The notes beneath the pieces were generated by a model, which made no database searches, was not told the origin of the DNA, and was given only the letters and a program-made list of their open reading frames with translations. From positions 7,810,501 to 7,874,500 of the forward strand of contig JAZGTH010000062.1 of NCBI GenBank assembly GCA_036877525.1: a stretch of 64,000 nt of DNA, read 5' to 3'. Position 1 is the stretch's first letter, and each line of letters begins with the position of its first letter. Shown here piece by piece: positions 51,390 to 62,322 of the stretch. The stretch is from Chromobotia macracanthus. Its lineage: Eukaryota > Chordata > Actinopteri > Cypriniformes > Botiidae. The position numbers and the translations under genes were made by a program.

Positions 51390-52796
51390 CACAAATAAAA
51401 TTAGGTCTATATAAGCAATAGTAGTCTGTGTTTGTCATTTGTGTAATGTCATTTTGTGCTACATACATTCCTTTACATACTTGCAGATTTGTCTGTCAAG
51501 CTATAGCATTTTCTTTATTTCTGATTGGCTGTGAACTCAAAGGTACATGCAGACAGTCAGAGGGCCATCCTGTTCAAATAGAGAAAGCTATTTTAGGAAC
51601 ACCTATATGTTGAATTCCTTTCTAGCTCCAGGGTAAACAGAACTTGGAGGCAAATCAGTGGTTTGTTAATGTTGCAGGGTCTCCGAGATGTCAACTCTCA
51701 AGGCAGATGCTTGTGTTGGGCAGCAGAAGAAGAGTTATGTAAGACCAGGATACACACTGTGTTGAGAAGGATTATACAAATTTTCACGGTTTTCATGAAG
51801 TAGCAAGTATAGCTGGTGAACACTTTGTTGGAAGTTTGTTGTTAATTTGCTATGTTCTTTTTGGTGTTTATGCAGGAGAATTGAAAAACCTTCAGAATCT
51901 TGTTTTGCCACCTCTCTGACAATCTGACATGGCCTATTGTAATTTTGAGAATAGGATCAAATGTAACTGAAAAAACTGCAGATAGACCCTCAAAACAGAT
52001 AGAGGGATCAGAAAAACCATAGAAGTGTCTGGAAAGAACTTGCTTCCCCTCCTTTCCTATGTTCCATGGGCAGCAGCTGTATCAAAAGTCTTTCTGTTGT
52101 GTTTTCACCCAAAAAGCACAGCGTGGAACAAGCGCTCAGAACAAAACTATCACAGAACTTTATAAAAAAATCTGTGTACAATATGCCATGGGATCCTGAG
52201 GGTTTTCAAGAGTTCAGAGAGATGCAGTGCAGGAATTTTAGGAATTTTGAGCTTTTGCAGAGCGAGGTGGTTCACCTCGGATGCAAGCTTTGCTAAACAC
52301 CAATGAGCTTTTTCCTGAGTTTTTTAATCTGATTAAAGGAACATTTTGGAATAACACAGTTTTACATTCGCGTCCATGAGACCTTTGTTCTCTTTATTTT
52401 TTCCATGTACCACGGTTTTAGTCAGTGGTTTAAAACCTGCTGTGGGTGGTCTGTTTTGTAATTTTTCTTCAAAGCCCTTTGATAATGGAGGTCCAGCTTG
52501 GGCAGTGAATGGTTTATTGGCTTGTATGTATTTATTTATTTATTAGCATATTGGCTTGTATTTATTATTTGTGACAATTTGTGTTATTTAGGAGTGCTGT
52601 AAAATTATCTAAAATCTAATGTGTCTTTTAGGGATCAACCTTTGCTTTCTGCCTACTTGAACCATTCACAGAAGCCTTTATTCTGCTGAGCTGCATGTTA
52701 ACTTTAGGAAAGATTTATGCTTCTGAGTATTTTAACTTCTGTGTCATCTGTTTGTTGCATACAAAGTAAGTTAAATTAGCTGTGCTCTCTCTCTCT

Positions 52797-52845
52797 TTGT
52801 AAGTCACTTTGGATAATAAGTGTCTGCTAAATGAATAAATGTACA
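52797..52845 (+). mobile_element. SINE tail fragment
   Basis: 'tttgtaagtcactttggata' then 'ataagtgtctgctaaatgaa'. The head is absent. Confidence 0.65.
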
Positions 52846-53233
52846 TGCTAATGTAATATGCAGATATTTGTATAATTTCACTATTTTTAATGTCCCGAAA
52901 ACACTGATAACTTACAGTGACCAGAATTGTTTATAATAGAAGCTGATTGTGAATTAGGAGGTGCAATTACAGGGCGCCATCAGTGTAACATCCTCATAAC
53001 CACTCCTGTCTGTATCTGTTTATGCTTGCCTTGTTTTCTGTCATGTTTACATGGATGCTATACTGACACTACTGGCCCTCATATTCTGTGAACTGTGCAG
53101 GACCCTAAAATGTCCAGTCATTGCGTTCTGTTCAAATGCAATGATAGGGTGTCCTACTTGTCTGTCAGACTATGTACTTGCATACCACTGCGTAACCTGC
53201 TAATGCAGACAATCTTCCATCATCAGCATGTTC

Positions 53234-53370
53234 ATGTGTTTTGGAGGAGGTGTGGCTTTGGAGGAGGTGAGGCTTTCGAGGGCATTCTAAGAAGAGGGTG
53301 GATCTTATGCTTTCAAAGCTGGCTTGCTATTGCTAGCCCCTCTGAAATTGCCTACCCTACCTTTAAGTCC
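53234..53370 (+). repeat. Interspersed repeat, inverted partner of 5041-5165
   Basis: Shares 'ggaggaggtgtggctttgga', 'cttatgctttcaaagc' and 'ggcttgctattgctagcccc' with the complement of 5041-5165. Confidence 0.7.
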
Positions 53371-54524
53371 GTCCCTTCTATAAGCACTGAAATTAAGCCA
53401 GAAAATGAGACACTCAAATGGATGCAGTTCTTGAACTGTGTTTTAAAAATACATACTTGTATTGTTTACAGTAGATAGAGTTAATCACAATAACATTTTT
53501 GACACAGCAAGTATTTGCACTAAAAATTGCACCTCTGATTTTGCATGTTTTGGTGTTCACTCTCTGCACATTGGCAAATATTACTGCCAGATCTGTTCTA
53601 TTCTAGTCCTTGAATTTTTATATAATCTGTTGGTTGTCAGAATTTTATTTTACAGTTTAAGCATTACACAAAAATGGTTTTGGGACTTTTTTGTCACACT
53701 CATTAATGGCGGTTGACAGAAAACGCGCATGGAAAGAGCTAGAATGTTTTTGTCAATAGGATTTTTTCTAAGACATCATTTGATGTTAATAATGTGCGCC
53801 CAAAAGTTAAACCATTTTACTTGCCTACCTTAACTGACAGCAGGTTGATAACAGGACTAATAAGACCTTATTCAAACTTGTGGTAAACCACCGCCTTCTC
53901 TTCCGCTCCTTAACCATAGAGAATTTGTTCTCTGTGTAGTTGGTACACAGTCTTGAAGAGACTGTGTTCTTTTCTCGTGTGGCAGTAAAAACGCGTCCTT
54001 GTGGAAGGACGGGGAAAAGACACAGAAGGAAGGTTTGTTTCCCAGCCGCCTTAAGAGTCCCAGACTCTCTGGAGCCATGTTTGCCGAAGGTCTGTAGTGT
54101 TATTTTTTTGTCCTCCAGAACCTGGCGTCATGTTGCCCATCGTCTTAAGCCAGCTCACAGCTACACTACTCTCCCAGTTTAGAACACTTCACATATGTGG
54201 CTAGTTTATTATTTCTTCCTGTTTGTAGTTTGTCTAGGCTTGTTTTTAGGTCTGCTCACAGTGAATCTGGCAATAAGAAAACTGCAAAAGTTTTACAGTC
54301 GTACCAGAATAGATTTATAGAAAATAAAGCTGCTGGTGAAAGTCTGACTAAATTAACGTTTTCGCCAACGTCTTGGTCTAGTTTTGCTGCTGTGCCATTA
54401 TCTTTCTAGAGTTTGTGTTATATGCTATTTAGTGGTGCTCGCAAAGACAGGAATCGCAAGAAAGCCTCAGCCATATCTCAGTAGTAAGCAACAGAATTAT
54501 CTCAGACTTTATCTCAAAATAATA

Positions 54525-54842
54525 TATTTTTAACGCTGCAAAAAATATAAAAAGTAACAAAAATCAGCTATTGAGCAAGTACGTGACAGATCAGGATTCA
54601 ACACACTCTCCTTTACCTTACCCCAAATCCCAACAGTAAATTTATAATGATTTATAATTGGAGCTGTCAGGGCGATTTTATGGTTAATGTCTGTCTAATG
54701 GCTGTCCGGGTACTGTAGATGGTAGATTGTGCATGATGTAAGTTGTTCTTCATTAAGAAAGTAACTTCGCAGGTACCCTGCAATTTTATGTTTCAAACAG
54801 AGATGGCAGTAGAGAGGCAAAAGTTACGGATTGCTGCTTTAA
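54525..54842 (+). repeat. 'aagttacggattgctgcttt' repeat, long copy
   Basis: From 'taacgctgcaaaaaatataa' to 'gttacggattgctgctttaa'. It ends about 70 bp before exon 2 of the relic. Inverted relative to 14325-14640. Confidence 0.65.
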
Positions 54843-54913
54843 TTAATTGAATTGTATGTTATGTTTAAAGAATATTATCGTTACGGTTACAGTGTTTTGT
54901 TGTGCCCCCGTAG

Positions 54914-55118
54914 TAATGAGAAACGCTATTTGGAGAAGTACTGGAAAGAGGTTCGGGTCGGAGGTTTCATTCGTCTGCGCTGCAATGAGATTCTGCCTGC
55001 GGATGTTCTGTTGCTCAGCTCCAGTGACCCGGACCACTTGTGTCACATTGAGACGGCCACACTGGACGGAGAGACTAACCTTAAACAGAGGCAGGTGGTG
55101 GGCAGCTTCATTGACCTG
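54914..55118 (+). pseudogene. atp10a: atp10a relic exon 2 (actuator domain), open
   Basis: Acceptor cccgtag, donor gtgagt at 55119, 205 bp with consistent phases. Reads NEKRYLEKYWKEVRVGGF, then IRLRCNEILPADVLLLSSSD and LCHIETATLDGETNLKQRQ. The frame is open, but two highly conserved sites differ from human ATP10A: VGDF is VGGF and TANLDGETN is TATLDGETN, as expected under relaxed selection. Confidence 0.9.
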
Positions 55119-56006
55119 GTGAGTCACAAATATGAGAAATTTGCTGTGAAAATCCGTTAGTTGGGTAAAGAACTGAAAAGAGGCATTCTGGTGTGTTTTC
55201 CTTACAACGATGTAACTCTCTGCTTAACATCCATAGTATGAGGCATTGTTGGAGAAACTAGCTAGCTAGTCATGACTATTTCCTGAAAACCTAATAACCT
55301 TGTCACGCATCCATCGTTCAAATCATTTTGGTTTACAATACAGTTGATGTCATATAGGTGGTGAAGTAATAACATCTACTAATTAATCAGTTCAAGATAA
55401 ACTTAATGTCAGATTTTTGCTGTAGATAAAGAACTACTTTTCTTCTATTTTTGTTCTTGTATTATTTTGCTTTGTTTGCAGATGTTACATTACATTCGAA
55501 CATTCAAGTTCTTTGCAGACTCTTCAGAAACATTGCTTTAATTTTCGACACTACGTTTGTATATATTTGGAATGATGGATATAGAGTGTATTGCATGTTG
55601 CTTGCTCAAGAGTATGATCTATGTATGTCTACATGCCAAACTAACGACAAACAACGCTTCTAACCAGAGCTCGAAGGCTATAGTTCTAACCACACAACTC
55701 AAACGCTGTGTTGGTAACAACGGAACTCCTGACTGTAAGTTGGCTAACAATGCTTTTGGGAAACATCTTAAGTATGGTGTATATATTAACTGTTTTCCAA
55801 GTCTTTTTAAACCGTAAGACAGCTTTGTGCACAGAACTGGGTAAAATTCTGATTGGGTGACATGAAGGCGAATAGGATTTTCATGTTGGAGTGAACTGTC
55901 CATAAAATCATCATATAAGCTTTAACTCGGAGATTAATTATTCTGCATGGCACGATAGCCAATCACAAATCACAAATGAAAAAAATGTGTTTTTCTTTAA
56001 TTGCAG
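55119..56006 (+). other. atp10a relic intron 2
   Basis: 888 bp, GT/AG. A diverged 'agttcaccc' end fragment lies at 55858-55902 ('tttcatgttggagtgaactg'). Nothing else is recognised. Confidence 0.75.
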
Positions 56007-56092
56007 GACTGTGAGTTTGACCCCTTAAAATGCAACAGCATTATTAAATGTGAGAAGCCCAACAATGACCTCAACAGATTTCGAGGATACAT
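56007..56092 (+). pseudogene. atp10a: atp10a relic exon 3, open
   Basis: Acceptor attgcag, donor gtaagt at 56093, 86 bp. Reads DCEFDPLKCNSIIKCEKPNN then DLNRFRGY, matching the actuator domain segment IECEKPNNDLSRFRG of human ATP10A. No lesion is seen in this block. Confidence 0.9.
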
Positions 56093-56810
56093 GTAAGTGC
56101 AAGAATGCATTTTTGGGGAATTTGTTTTGAATTAACCTGCTTAATTAAAGCTCACCTAATTGAAAAGTCTCAATGTCATGGAAATTTTACCCTCAAGTTT
56201 TAATCAAGGAAGTGATATTTCGTTTAATGGAATTTTTCCAAGTAACTTTGGTATGAGTTCTTTCTGTTGGTTTAAGCAATCAGTCATCTTGGCTGTCATC
56301 ATCTGAGATGATAATAATGACAAATTTGCAAAGTTTGTGTTAGACAAAAACTGTAGCTGAGACTTTATAGACTTGCAGTGTTTTGGCTCAAACTGTAATA
56401 CTGAAATGTCACAGGAAACATAAAACTGGAAATCTGCTTTGAAGTATGAAACAGAACCTTGTCTATGAATTGTACTGAACACCATAGTACAAAAAGGGCA
56501 TACAATTATGCAGTTTATTTGAAATTTATGTTTGGGCTGGTTTTAATACTGTGATAAAGGGCTGTAAATTGTGAAATGATTTTTGCATCCAGATGGTGTA
56601 GTTACGACATCAGGGGTTAACTAGACTGGCTTGACCACACTAATAAGCCAGACTTTGACCCCTTGCTTTTGACACAATGATATTCTTTTGTATTTCACTT
56701 TTAAAACTCTATTAGACTAAACATAGATTAAATGAATCAAATTTTGACTTGCCTGTCAAAAGCTTAAGATCAACAAACATAATATTTTTGAGCAGAATGC
56801 TGTAACAATA

Positions 56811-56940
56811 GTTCCTGTAGCAACTGGTAGCAATGCCAGGGTCAGGGGTTTGATTCCCAAGGAATGCCCATACTAATATACTAAGATAGATTGAATGCAC
56901 TGTGAGTCACTTTAAATAAAAGTGTCTGCCAAGTGCAATG
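56811..56940 (+). mobile_element. tRNA-derived SINE, degenerate
   Basis: Head 'cctgtagcaactggtagcaa', B-box-like 'ggggtttgattcccaa', tail 'gtgagtcactttaaataaaa' then 'gtgtctgccaagtgcaatg'. Confidence 0.72.
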
Positions 56941-57460
56941 ATGAAGTTATACAACATAAATTATACACAGTAGTCAAATTTGAGCTTTGGCGCAGTCAGG
57001 TCTGTCTAGGGTGAAGTATAACTCTTGGTTTTTGATGAAAACCTGCTACACATGGAAATGACAGTAGGGCCAGTGAGTCATCTGAAACAAACAAGAATAA
57101 TTATGACATTTATTCACCCAGGGATAGAGAACAGATGCTCCTGGTGTGCTGCCAGTTGGGTACGTTTTTGCACAGTTAACACAAAGTGGCTACAGTAGCA
57201 AAAAGGAGAATATTATAGTTGATGAAGGCCAGGGACTGTGTCTGGCTAAAGCCGCAGCTTGATATCAGCCCAGCTGGCAAGTCTGAGTAGTGCAAGCTTT
57301 CAAAGAGGGGACTCTTGTTGTTTTTCTGATTATATTCTTGACAACATGTATCTTTTAAAGCAATACTGAGGTAAATCTAACTCCAGAACTGATAGGAATA
57401 TGAACGACTCAGTGTTTGAATGAAGTAAAGTGAAGCTGTGTGTTCTTGTTCTTGTGTTCT

Positions 57461-57580
57461 CTACTGGTAGAGCATTATGTTAGCAGCACAAAGGTTGTGG
57501 GTTCGAATCCCAGGAAACACATTTGCTGATAACATGTATAATGCTTTGGATAAAAGCGTCTGCCAGATATGTAAATGTAA
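57461..57580 (+). mobile_element. tRNA-derived SINE with a clear B box
   Basis: Head 'ctactggtagagcattatgt', B box 'ggttgtgggttcgaatccca', tail 'tgctttggataaaagcgtct' then 'gccagatatgtaaatgtaa'. The A-box side is truncated, so it is not a tRNA gene. Confidence 0.78.
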
Positions 57581-57644
57581 GCTGCCACAGAAAAATATCA
57601 ATGAAGAATTCTTCTTTGCTTTAAGGTTACTTAGATGTGTTAAT

Positions 57645-57910
57645 TCTGTAACTAAAATGTAAGATCTAGAAACCTTCAAAGCGTCCAGTAATTTTAGACA
57701 TTGTTTTAACATTATTGTTTGGTTAGAAGTTATTAAACTTCTTTAATTCTATAACATTTTTAAAACATTCCACTACGTAAGAATAATATTTTTATATGAT
57801 ATATAACATTAAAAATGTTCTACCAATGTTACTGCGAAACTTTTGATAACTTTGCCTAACGTTCACAAAAAGTTCTCTCAATGTTGTGAGAATATTACCT
57901 GTTAACTGGT
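57645..57910 (+). repeat. AACGTT-rich element, diverged copy
   Basis: 'gatctagaaaccttcaaagc', 'gttctaccaatgttactgcg', ending 'agaatattacctgttaactg'. Same order as 39073-39368, with the left end eroded. Confidence 0.65.
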
Positions 57911-58564
57911 ACCAGTAAGACTGTGATAAACCCTTTCTAGGTGCTGTATTAGATCACTGGTGTAGGAAGAATTCAGCAAAACCCACAAACATCTATTTAA
58001 CTAACACATCTAATCCTCAGTTTAGCACTGGAATTAAAGTTTGCATTAAAAGCTTTCTGAGCTTTCACAAGGTGCTTAACATTCACCGCTCATTCCATCC
58101 AAGATCATCTTGCATTTGCCTCCTCCTTGGGGGAAATTTGGCCTTGAGGCCCTTTGAACTTCGCTGGTGTTCCAGTCACATTCCCCCTTCAAATCTGAGG
58201 TCTTGTTGAATTTAAAATTTCCTCCCACCATGAGAATCTTTGCTCTTTTGGAGTTTTACCAGAAGTACTACACTGACTGAGAGATGAGCTGGCTTCAGGG
58301 CTTTATCTGTACAGAGCTGTTTTAGTGAGGTCTTGCCTTCACTATTAAACCCTGTGGACTGTCAATGGCAGTTTATTGATGTGGTCAACAACAAGCGATG
58401 CAAGAGTTTTGTTTGTTCTCCCTCAGCAGTATCTGTTTGTGAAACAGTATCATTGTGAAATTAATCTAATGTAGAAAATGTGAACAGAGAATTCAGATTG
58501 AAACCAGATTATGCCTAGTCCTAATAGAAGTGTGATGAATGAGCCTGCACTGTGTGCATTACAG

Positions 58565-58671
58565 AATCCATTGCAATGGAAGAAGAGATGAGCTGTACAA
58601 AGACAATCTTCTGCTCAGGGGCTGCACCATTTGAAACACAGAAGAGGCTGTTGGAATTGTCATCTATGCAG
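58565..58671 (+). pseudogene. atp10a: atp10a relic exon 4, in-frame stop
   Basis: Acceptor ttacag, donor gtacgc at 58672, 107 bp. Reads IHCNGRRDELYKDNLLLRGC, TI, stop TGA at 58632-58634, then NTEEAVGIVIYAG. Human ATP10A has Arg here (GCTLRNTD), so the stop fits CGA to TGA. Confidence 0.92.
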
Positions 58672-59173
58672 GTACGCTGCTCTCTCCAACCCTGGAATTT
58701 CAAAATCAGTCCCAGAAAAATAAATAGTGGAACTAGATATATGTCATGGCATTTGGTTTTCCTAACACCTGCATTTTCTTCTGATTTTGGCTGAATACCG
58801 TTCTAATAACATCAGTTCTAAGACCACTATGAGTAAGCTGTTTATAGGTTGATTTTTGTAATAAGTGTGAACACTAGAACTATCAGAACATTGCTTTGCT
58901 CTGTATGTTTGAGCAGCCTGACTCAACATTGGCCATCTATTGGCATCTTCTAAATGCAGGTTTTAGATGTTTCTGTAGCTCAACTGGGAGAACATGGCCC
59001 AAGCAACTCCAAGGTCATGGAGTCGATTCCCAGGGAATGCACATAATGAAACAATCTTAAGCCACTTTAGATAAGTGCCAAATGCATAAATGCAAATGTA
59101 ATTGTACATTTATTTTGATTAGTGTAACTTTACAATTTTACAAAAAGAGTGTTCTGCTTGTTCTGATTTTTAG
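58672..59173 (+). other. atp10a relic intron 4
   Basis: 502 bp. It contains a + strand SINE at 58971-59101 and ends in the acceptor atttttag. Confidence 0.8.
58971..59101 (+). mobile_element. tRNA-derived SINE
   Basis: Head 'ttctgtagctcaactgggag', B-box-like 'ggagtcgattcccag', tail 'taagccactttagataagtg' then 'ccaaatgcataaatgcaaatg'. Confidence 0.75.
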
Positions 59174-59305
59174 GTCATGAGACAAAAGCTATGCTGAACA
59201 ACAATGGCCCTCATTATAAACGCAGAAAACTGGAACGGTAAATGAACGTTGACGTGTTCTGGTGTGTCATCATACTGCTGGTCATGTGCTTCTTTTCAGC
59301 CATTG
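59174..59305 (+). pseudogene. atp10a: atp10a relic exon 5 (M3), in-frame stop
   Basis: 132 bp with intact acceptor and donor (gtacgt at 59306). Reads HETKAMLNNNGPHYKRRKLE, R, stop TAA at 59239-59241, then MNVDVFWCVIILLVMCFFSA. The stop stands where human ATP10A has Gln (KLERQMN), so a single C-to-T change explains it. Confidence 0.92.
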
Positions 59306-59387
59306 GTACGTAAAAACTTCAAGAGAGCTACTTCTTAGGCTGCTCACAGTTTTGGTAAACTTGGATATGTATGACAGTTTTACTTAA

Positions 59388-59460
59388 TATGTATGTATGT
59401 ATGTATATGTGTGTGTGTGTGGGTATACATACATACATACATACATGCATACATACAAAT
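59388..59460. repeat. (ATGT)n followed by (ACAT)n, foldback microsatellite
   Basis: Units gtat/atgt at 59388-59421 are followed, after a few bases, by acat units at 59427-59457. The halves are complementary and could fold into a hairpin. Confidence 0.85.
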
Positions 59461-59814
59461 GCATATATTTATATGACACCCCAGCAGTCTCTGTGGAAAG
59501 TGACTTCAGTCAGTAAAGCGGAAAGTGGAGTAAAGTGCAGAAAGTGGAAAAGTGGAAATTAATTTGTTGAAGATGTGAATGTGTATTGTGTATTGAAAGT
59601 TATTTAATACACTCTTGCTTGAGTGGATTTTTTCACTGTTCATTATGAATGTCTGATTTGAGGAAATATTCTAGAGGTAGCTGTGATTTGATACTTCTGG
59701 TTTCCTGGAAAATGTTTTTGCATTCCTTGAGCCTCTCCAGTGTCTCTTAAATAGCTGTTGTTAATTCCATTATAACATGCTTTATATAGTAAAGTGACTC
59801 TGAAACTTCTCTAG

Positions 59815-59945
59815 GTCATGGCCTGTGGATGTTTCAGTATGGAGAAAAGAGGCCTGTCTTTGACATCCTGAGCCCAGAAGGAACAGATTTTTCTCCAGTG
59901 GTCTCAGCCATTTATCTGTTCTTGACCATGATTATAGTATTCCAG
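59815..59945 (+). pseudogene. atp10a: atp10a relic exon 6 (M3-M4 loop), open
   Basis: Acceptor ctctag; donor gtgatg at 59946; 131 bp. Reads GHGLWMFQYGEKRP and ends SAIYLFLTMIIVFQ, matching SFLTMIIVLQ of human ATP10A. The next residues of the family (VLIPISLYVS) are not found downstream. Confidence 0.88.
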
Positions 59946-60305
59946 GTGATGCAAGTGTAAGCTCTGGAGTGTGTTAGTTGGACTAATGACCCTATGTCAA
60001 TCTACAACAAACCTCTCTCTCGCTCAAGAGAGAGATGTTGTATAGATAATTTGTACTGAATAGAAATACTGAACCTCCAACATTTAGCTTCAACCTACTC
60101 CAACACACCTTCTTGGATGTTTGTAGCAGTCCCAAAAACTTTAATTAGATGGTTCAGGTGTGCTTAGGGCTAAACTGTGGACTTCTTTGTAGACCTCTGG
60201 ACTAGAGGTCCATAGAAAAGGGTCCATACATTGGTCCTCCAAGTTTAGCTCCATTACACTGTCTAACTGGGTTTTCAGCAGTCTAACTAAGTATCTTTTC
60301 AACAG
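59946..60305 (+). other. Interval where the DKTGT exon should lie
   Basis: Between relic exons 6 and 8 there are only 360 bp. I read all three + frames and the complement and found no DKTGT, no VYFINQDMQLY-like sequence and no membrane helix M4. The middle (about 60076-60240) looks like an interspersed repeat: 'caacctactccaacacacct' and 'agatggttcaggtgtgctta'. Confidence 0.75.
60076..60240. repeat. Possible interspersed repeat in place of the lost exon
   Basis: The words 'ctactccaacacacc', 'attagatggttcaggtgtgc' and 'ttagggctaaactgtgga' resemble a widespread fish repeat as I recall it. No second copy occurs in the window. Confidence 0.45.
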
Positions 60306-60521
60306 CAAGGAGACTAGCTATGTACCAGGAGGTTGATTTAGAGGAAGAGGACTGTACATCTCACGGTGGAACTCTCCCATGGAGAGACAGCATCGCCAGT
60401 CACCAGAGCAGCAAAGTGGTGTTGTGATCACAGAGCACCAAATCTCACCGTCGCACTGGGAGCCGAGCCGAAGCCAAACGGGCCAGCATTCTGTCCAAAC
60501 ACAGCTTTCAGCAGCCCAATG
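60306..60521 (+). pseudogene. atp10a: atp10a relic exon 8 (cytoplasmic loop), stop and 2-bp deletion
   Basis: Acceptor caacag, donor gttagc at 60522. Reads RRLAMYQEVDLEEEDCTSHG, later SIASHQSSKVVL, stop TGA at 60425-60427, then SQSTKSHRRTGSRAEAKRAS. Human has Arg near the stop (RTQSTKSHRR). Near 60501 two bases are missing inside a CACA run; with that length restored the exon would end in phase 0, agreeing with the next exon. Confidence 0.9.
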
Positions 60522-60957
60522 GTTAGCAGCATGCTTTGACCATGTGCTGTGCTACAATGCTAAACTGTTTATGTGGCTCAACCATTCTATTCAAGATCTG
60601 TTTATCTGTAATTTTTTCCTTCCAAGCCCATATTCTGTGATGCACAAAATTAGAACCTTGCCCTCACACCCACAAGTTCACTGTGACCATGTCTGTCAAG
60701 CTCTAAAAAGTCTTGAAGCCATTTAATAGTCTTAACGGTCTGGCAAAAATGTCAGACTTTATTTACTAAAACAATGAAGGCTTTCTGAACTTTCAAAAGC
60801 TTTGGCAGATGTGTTTAATCTGTCATTGTGTGGAAAACAGCAGTGTCAAGATTTTTCAGAAATGTTCTTTTTGTGTTATCAAAATGAGTTTGGAGCAACA
60901 TGAGGGAGATTAAATTATTTTACGCTTGAGTGTTTATGTCTTTCATTGGTCTGCCAG
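60522..60957 (+). other. atp10a relic intron, 436 bp
   Basis: GT/AG, no repeat or gene recognised. Confidence 0.75.
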
Positions 60958-61152
60958 GGGAAAGACATCACCCCAGATCCTTAGCTTATGGATAAAGTCA
61001 GTGAGTGCAGCAGTCAGATGGAGTTCATGTGCTTTCACAGTCAGTCTATAAAGCAGATCCCCCCTGGCCTGTGTGACATCTTGGACTTCTTCATCGCCCT
61101 CACTATCTGCAACACAGTTGTTGTGTCCTCGCCTAATCAGCTCAGACAGAAG
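60958..61152 (+). pseudogene. atp10a: atp10a relic exon 9, in-frame stop
   Basis: Acceptor tgccag, donor gtgagt at 61153, 195 bp. Reads GKDITPDP, stop TAG at 60982-60984, then LMDKVSECSSQ and FFIALTICNTVVVSSPNQ. Human has Lys at the stop (TPDPKLLEKVSEC). The block spans the stretch before the nucleotide-binding domain. Confidence 0.9.
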
Positions 61153-61767
61153 GTGAGTGACCTGAGAATTAGCTTGAACAGAGCTGTACTCATCAACAGT
61201 AATAGTTAGGTGATGTCATACTTTGTCAAAGGTGTTAAAATCCAACCAAATTGAGTTTGACTAGCAAGTAAAGCTGAATTACTGATGTGACTGCACAATT
61301 CAAATCAAAGACAGACCTTTTTCTAAAGAGAACATCTGTCTTCCAAAACTTTTACCTCAGTGGAAATTTATCATCAGATGTTTCCAGGATAACCAAAGGT
61401 TTTTTCCTCCCGAATTTCATATGTAGCAACACGTGAAATGTTCTCGGCATCAAGCCACCAAAATGTAGAAACAAACTCTTACTTCAGTCTTATGTTTTTT
61501 TGTTTTTTTTTTTTTGCTAGATGGTGTTTTATCTGTTATTATACAGTATAATGCTGTCAGTTCCAATTTTGGAACAAATATTGTTTTTTTTAAAGTGTCC
61601 AAATACTTTTTGAAACCATTGTTCCAGTGTGTTACAAAACATTTTTTTAATGGAAGACTTTCAAAACTACCTTCCGTTTTTTGGCTCTAGAATCTGACTC
61701 TTAAGTAACTCCACAGTCATGTGCAAATACTAAGTTTTATGTTTTTAAACTTTTCTTTCATCTCAAG
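61153..61767 (+). other. atp10a relic intron, 615 bp
   Basis: GT/AG with a poly-T stretch near 61496-61517. No gene is seen. Confidence 0.75.
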
Positions 61768-62322
61768 GTGCATCGCTACGTGCTAAGGTCTCCAGTGAAG
61801 ACCATAGAAGACTTCATCAAGCGCTTCAGCCCGAGTCGTCTGACCTCTGGCTCCAACAGCAGCAGCTCCTCCAGCCTCTCCACCAACCGCTCCTCTCACA
61901 AAGTTGGCTCCAGCATGCTCTCCCCCCCCTCAGCCGAGAGCATATTCACCAAGCTGAACAAGGAAAAGCCTCCGGATCACAACCTTCAGCATGCCTTTAA
62001 CCCCATCCCACCCACCTACAATAAATCAAAGGCTTTGGCTCAAGATGAGTGTAAGCTCAGATACGAGGCGGGGTAACCGGATGAGGCTGCTCTCGTTTAT
62101 GCGGCCCGGGCATATAAGTGCTCTCTGGACATTTGCCAGATCAAGTGGCCGTGGAGCTTCCACACCTTGGCAAGCTGAGCTTTGAGCTGCTGCACACGCT
62201 AGGGTTCGACTCCACGAGAAAGAGAATGTCGGTGGTTGTCCGACACCTGCTGACAGAGCAAATTATGGTGTACACCAAGGGTGCTGATTTGGTTATCATG
62301 GATTTGATCAGACCAGTTACAG
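61768..62322 (+). pseudogene. atp10a: atp10a relic exon 10 (nucleotide-binding domain), stop and frameshift
   Basis: Acceptor ctcaag, donor gtacga at 62323, 555 bp. Reads VHRYVLRSPVKTIEDFIKRF, the Ser-rich stretch, RYEAG, stop TAA at 62074-62076, PDEAALVYAARAYKCSL, then a shift near 62122-62129 into GHLPDQVAVELPHLGKLSFE, LLHTLGFDSTRKRMSV and VYTKGADLVIMDL. The stop falls inside the conserved YEAESPDEAALV motif. KGAD of the ATP site remains readable. Confidence 0.92.

Larger units (their letters stand above)
49628..54913 (+). other. atp10a relic intron 1, 5.3 kb
   Basis: It contains a 23-bp tandem duplication (50405-50450), a complete 'agttcaccc' element (50806-51102), (GT)n (51354-51386), a SINE tail (52797-52845), a repeat shared with 5041-5165 (53234-53370) and the 'gctgctttaa' repeat (54525-54842). 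No other gene is recognised. Confidence 0.8.
56093..58564 (+). other. atp10a relic intron 3, 2.5 kb
   Basis: Contains two + strand SINEs (56811-56940, 57461-57580) and one AACGTT-type element (57645-57910). No gene is seen. Confidence 0.8.

Noticed and set aside
57461..57580. Possible tRNA gene, because of a good B box (ggttcgaatccc)
   Set aside because: The A-box half and acceptor stem are incomplete, and the SINE tail follows directly, so it is a tRNA-derived SINE.
58565..62322. Recoding (stop readthrough, selenocysteine or Q codons) to rescue the atp10a frame
   Set aside because: Three different stop codons, three frameshifts and the loss of the catalytic exon cannot be explained by one recoding event.
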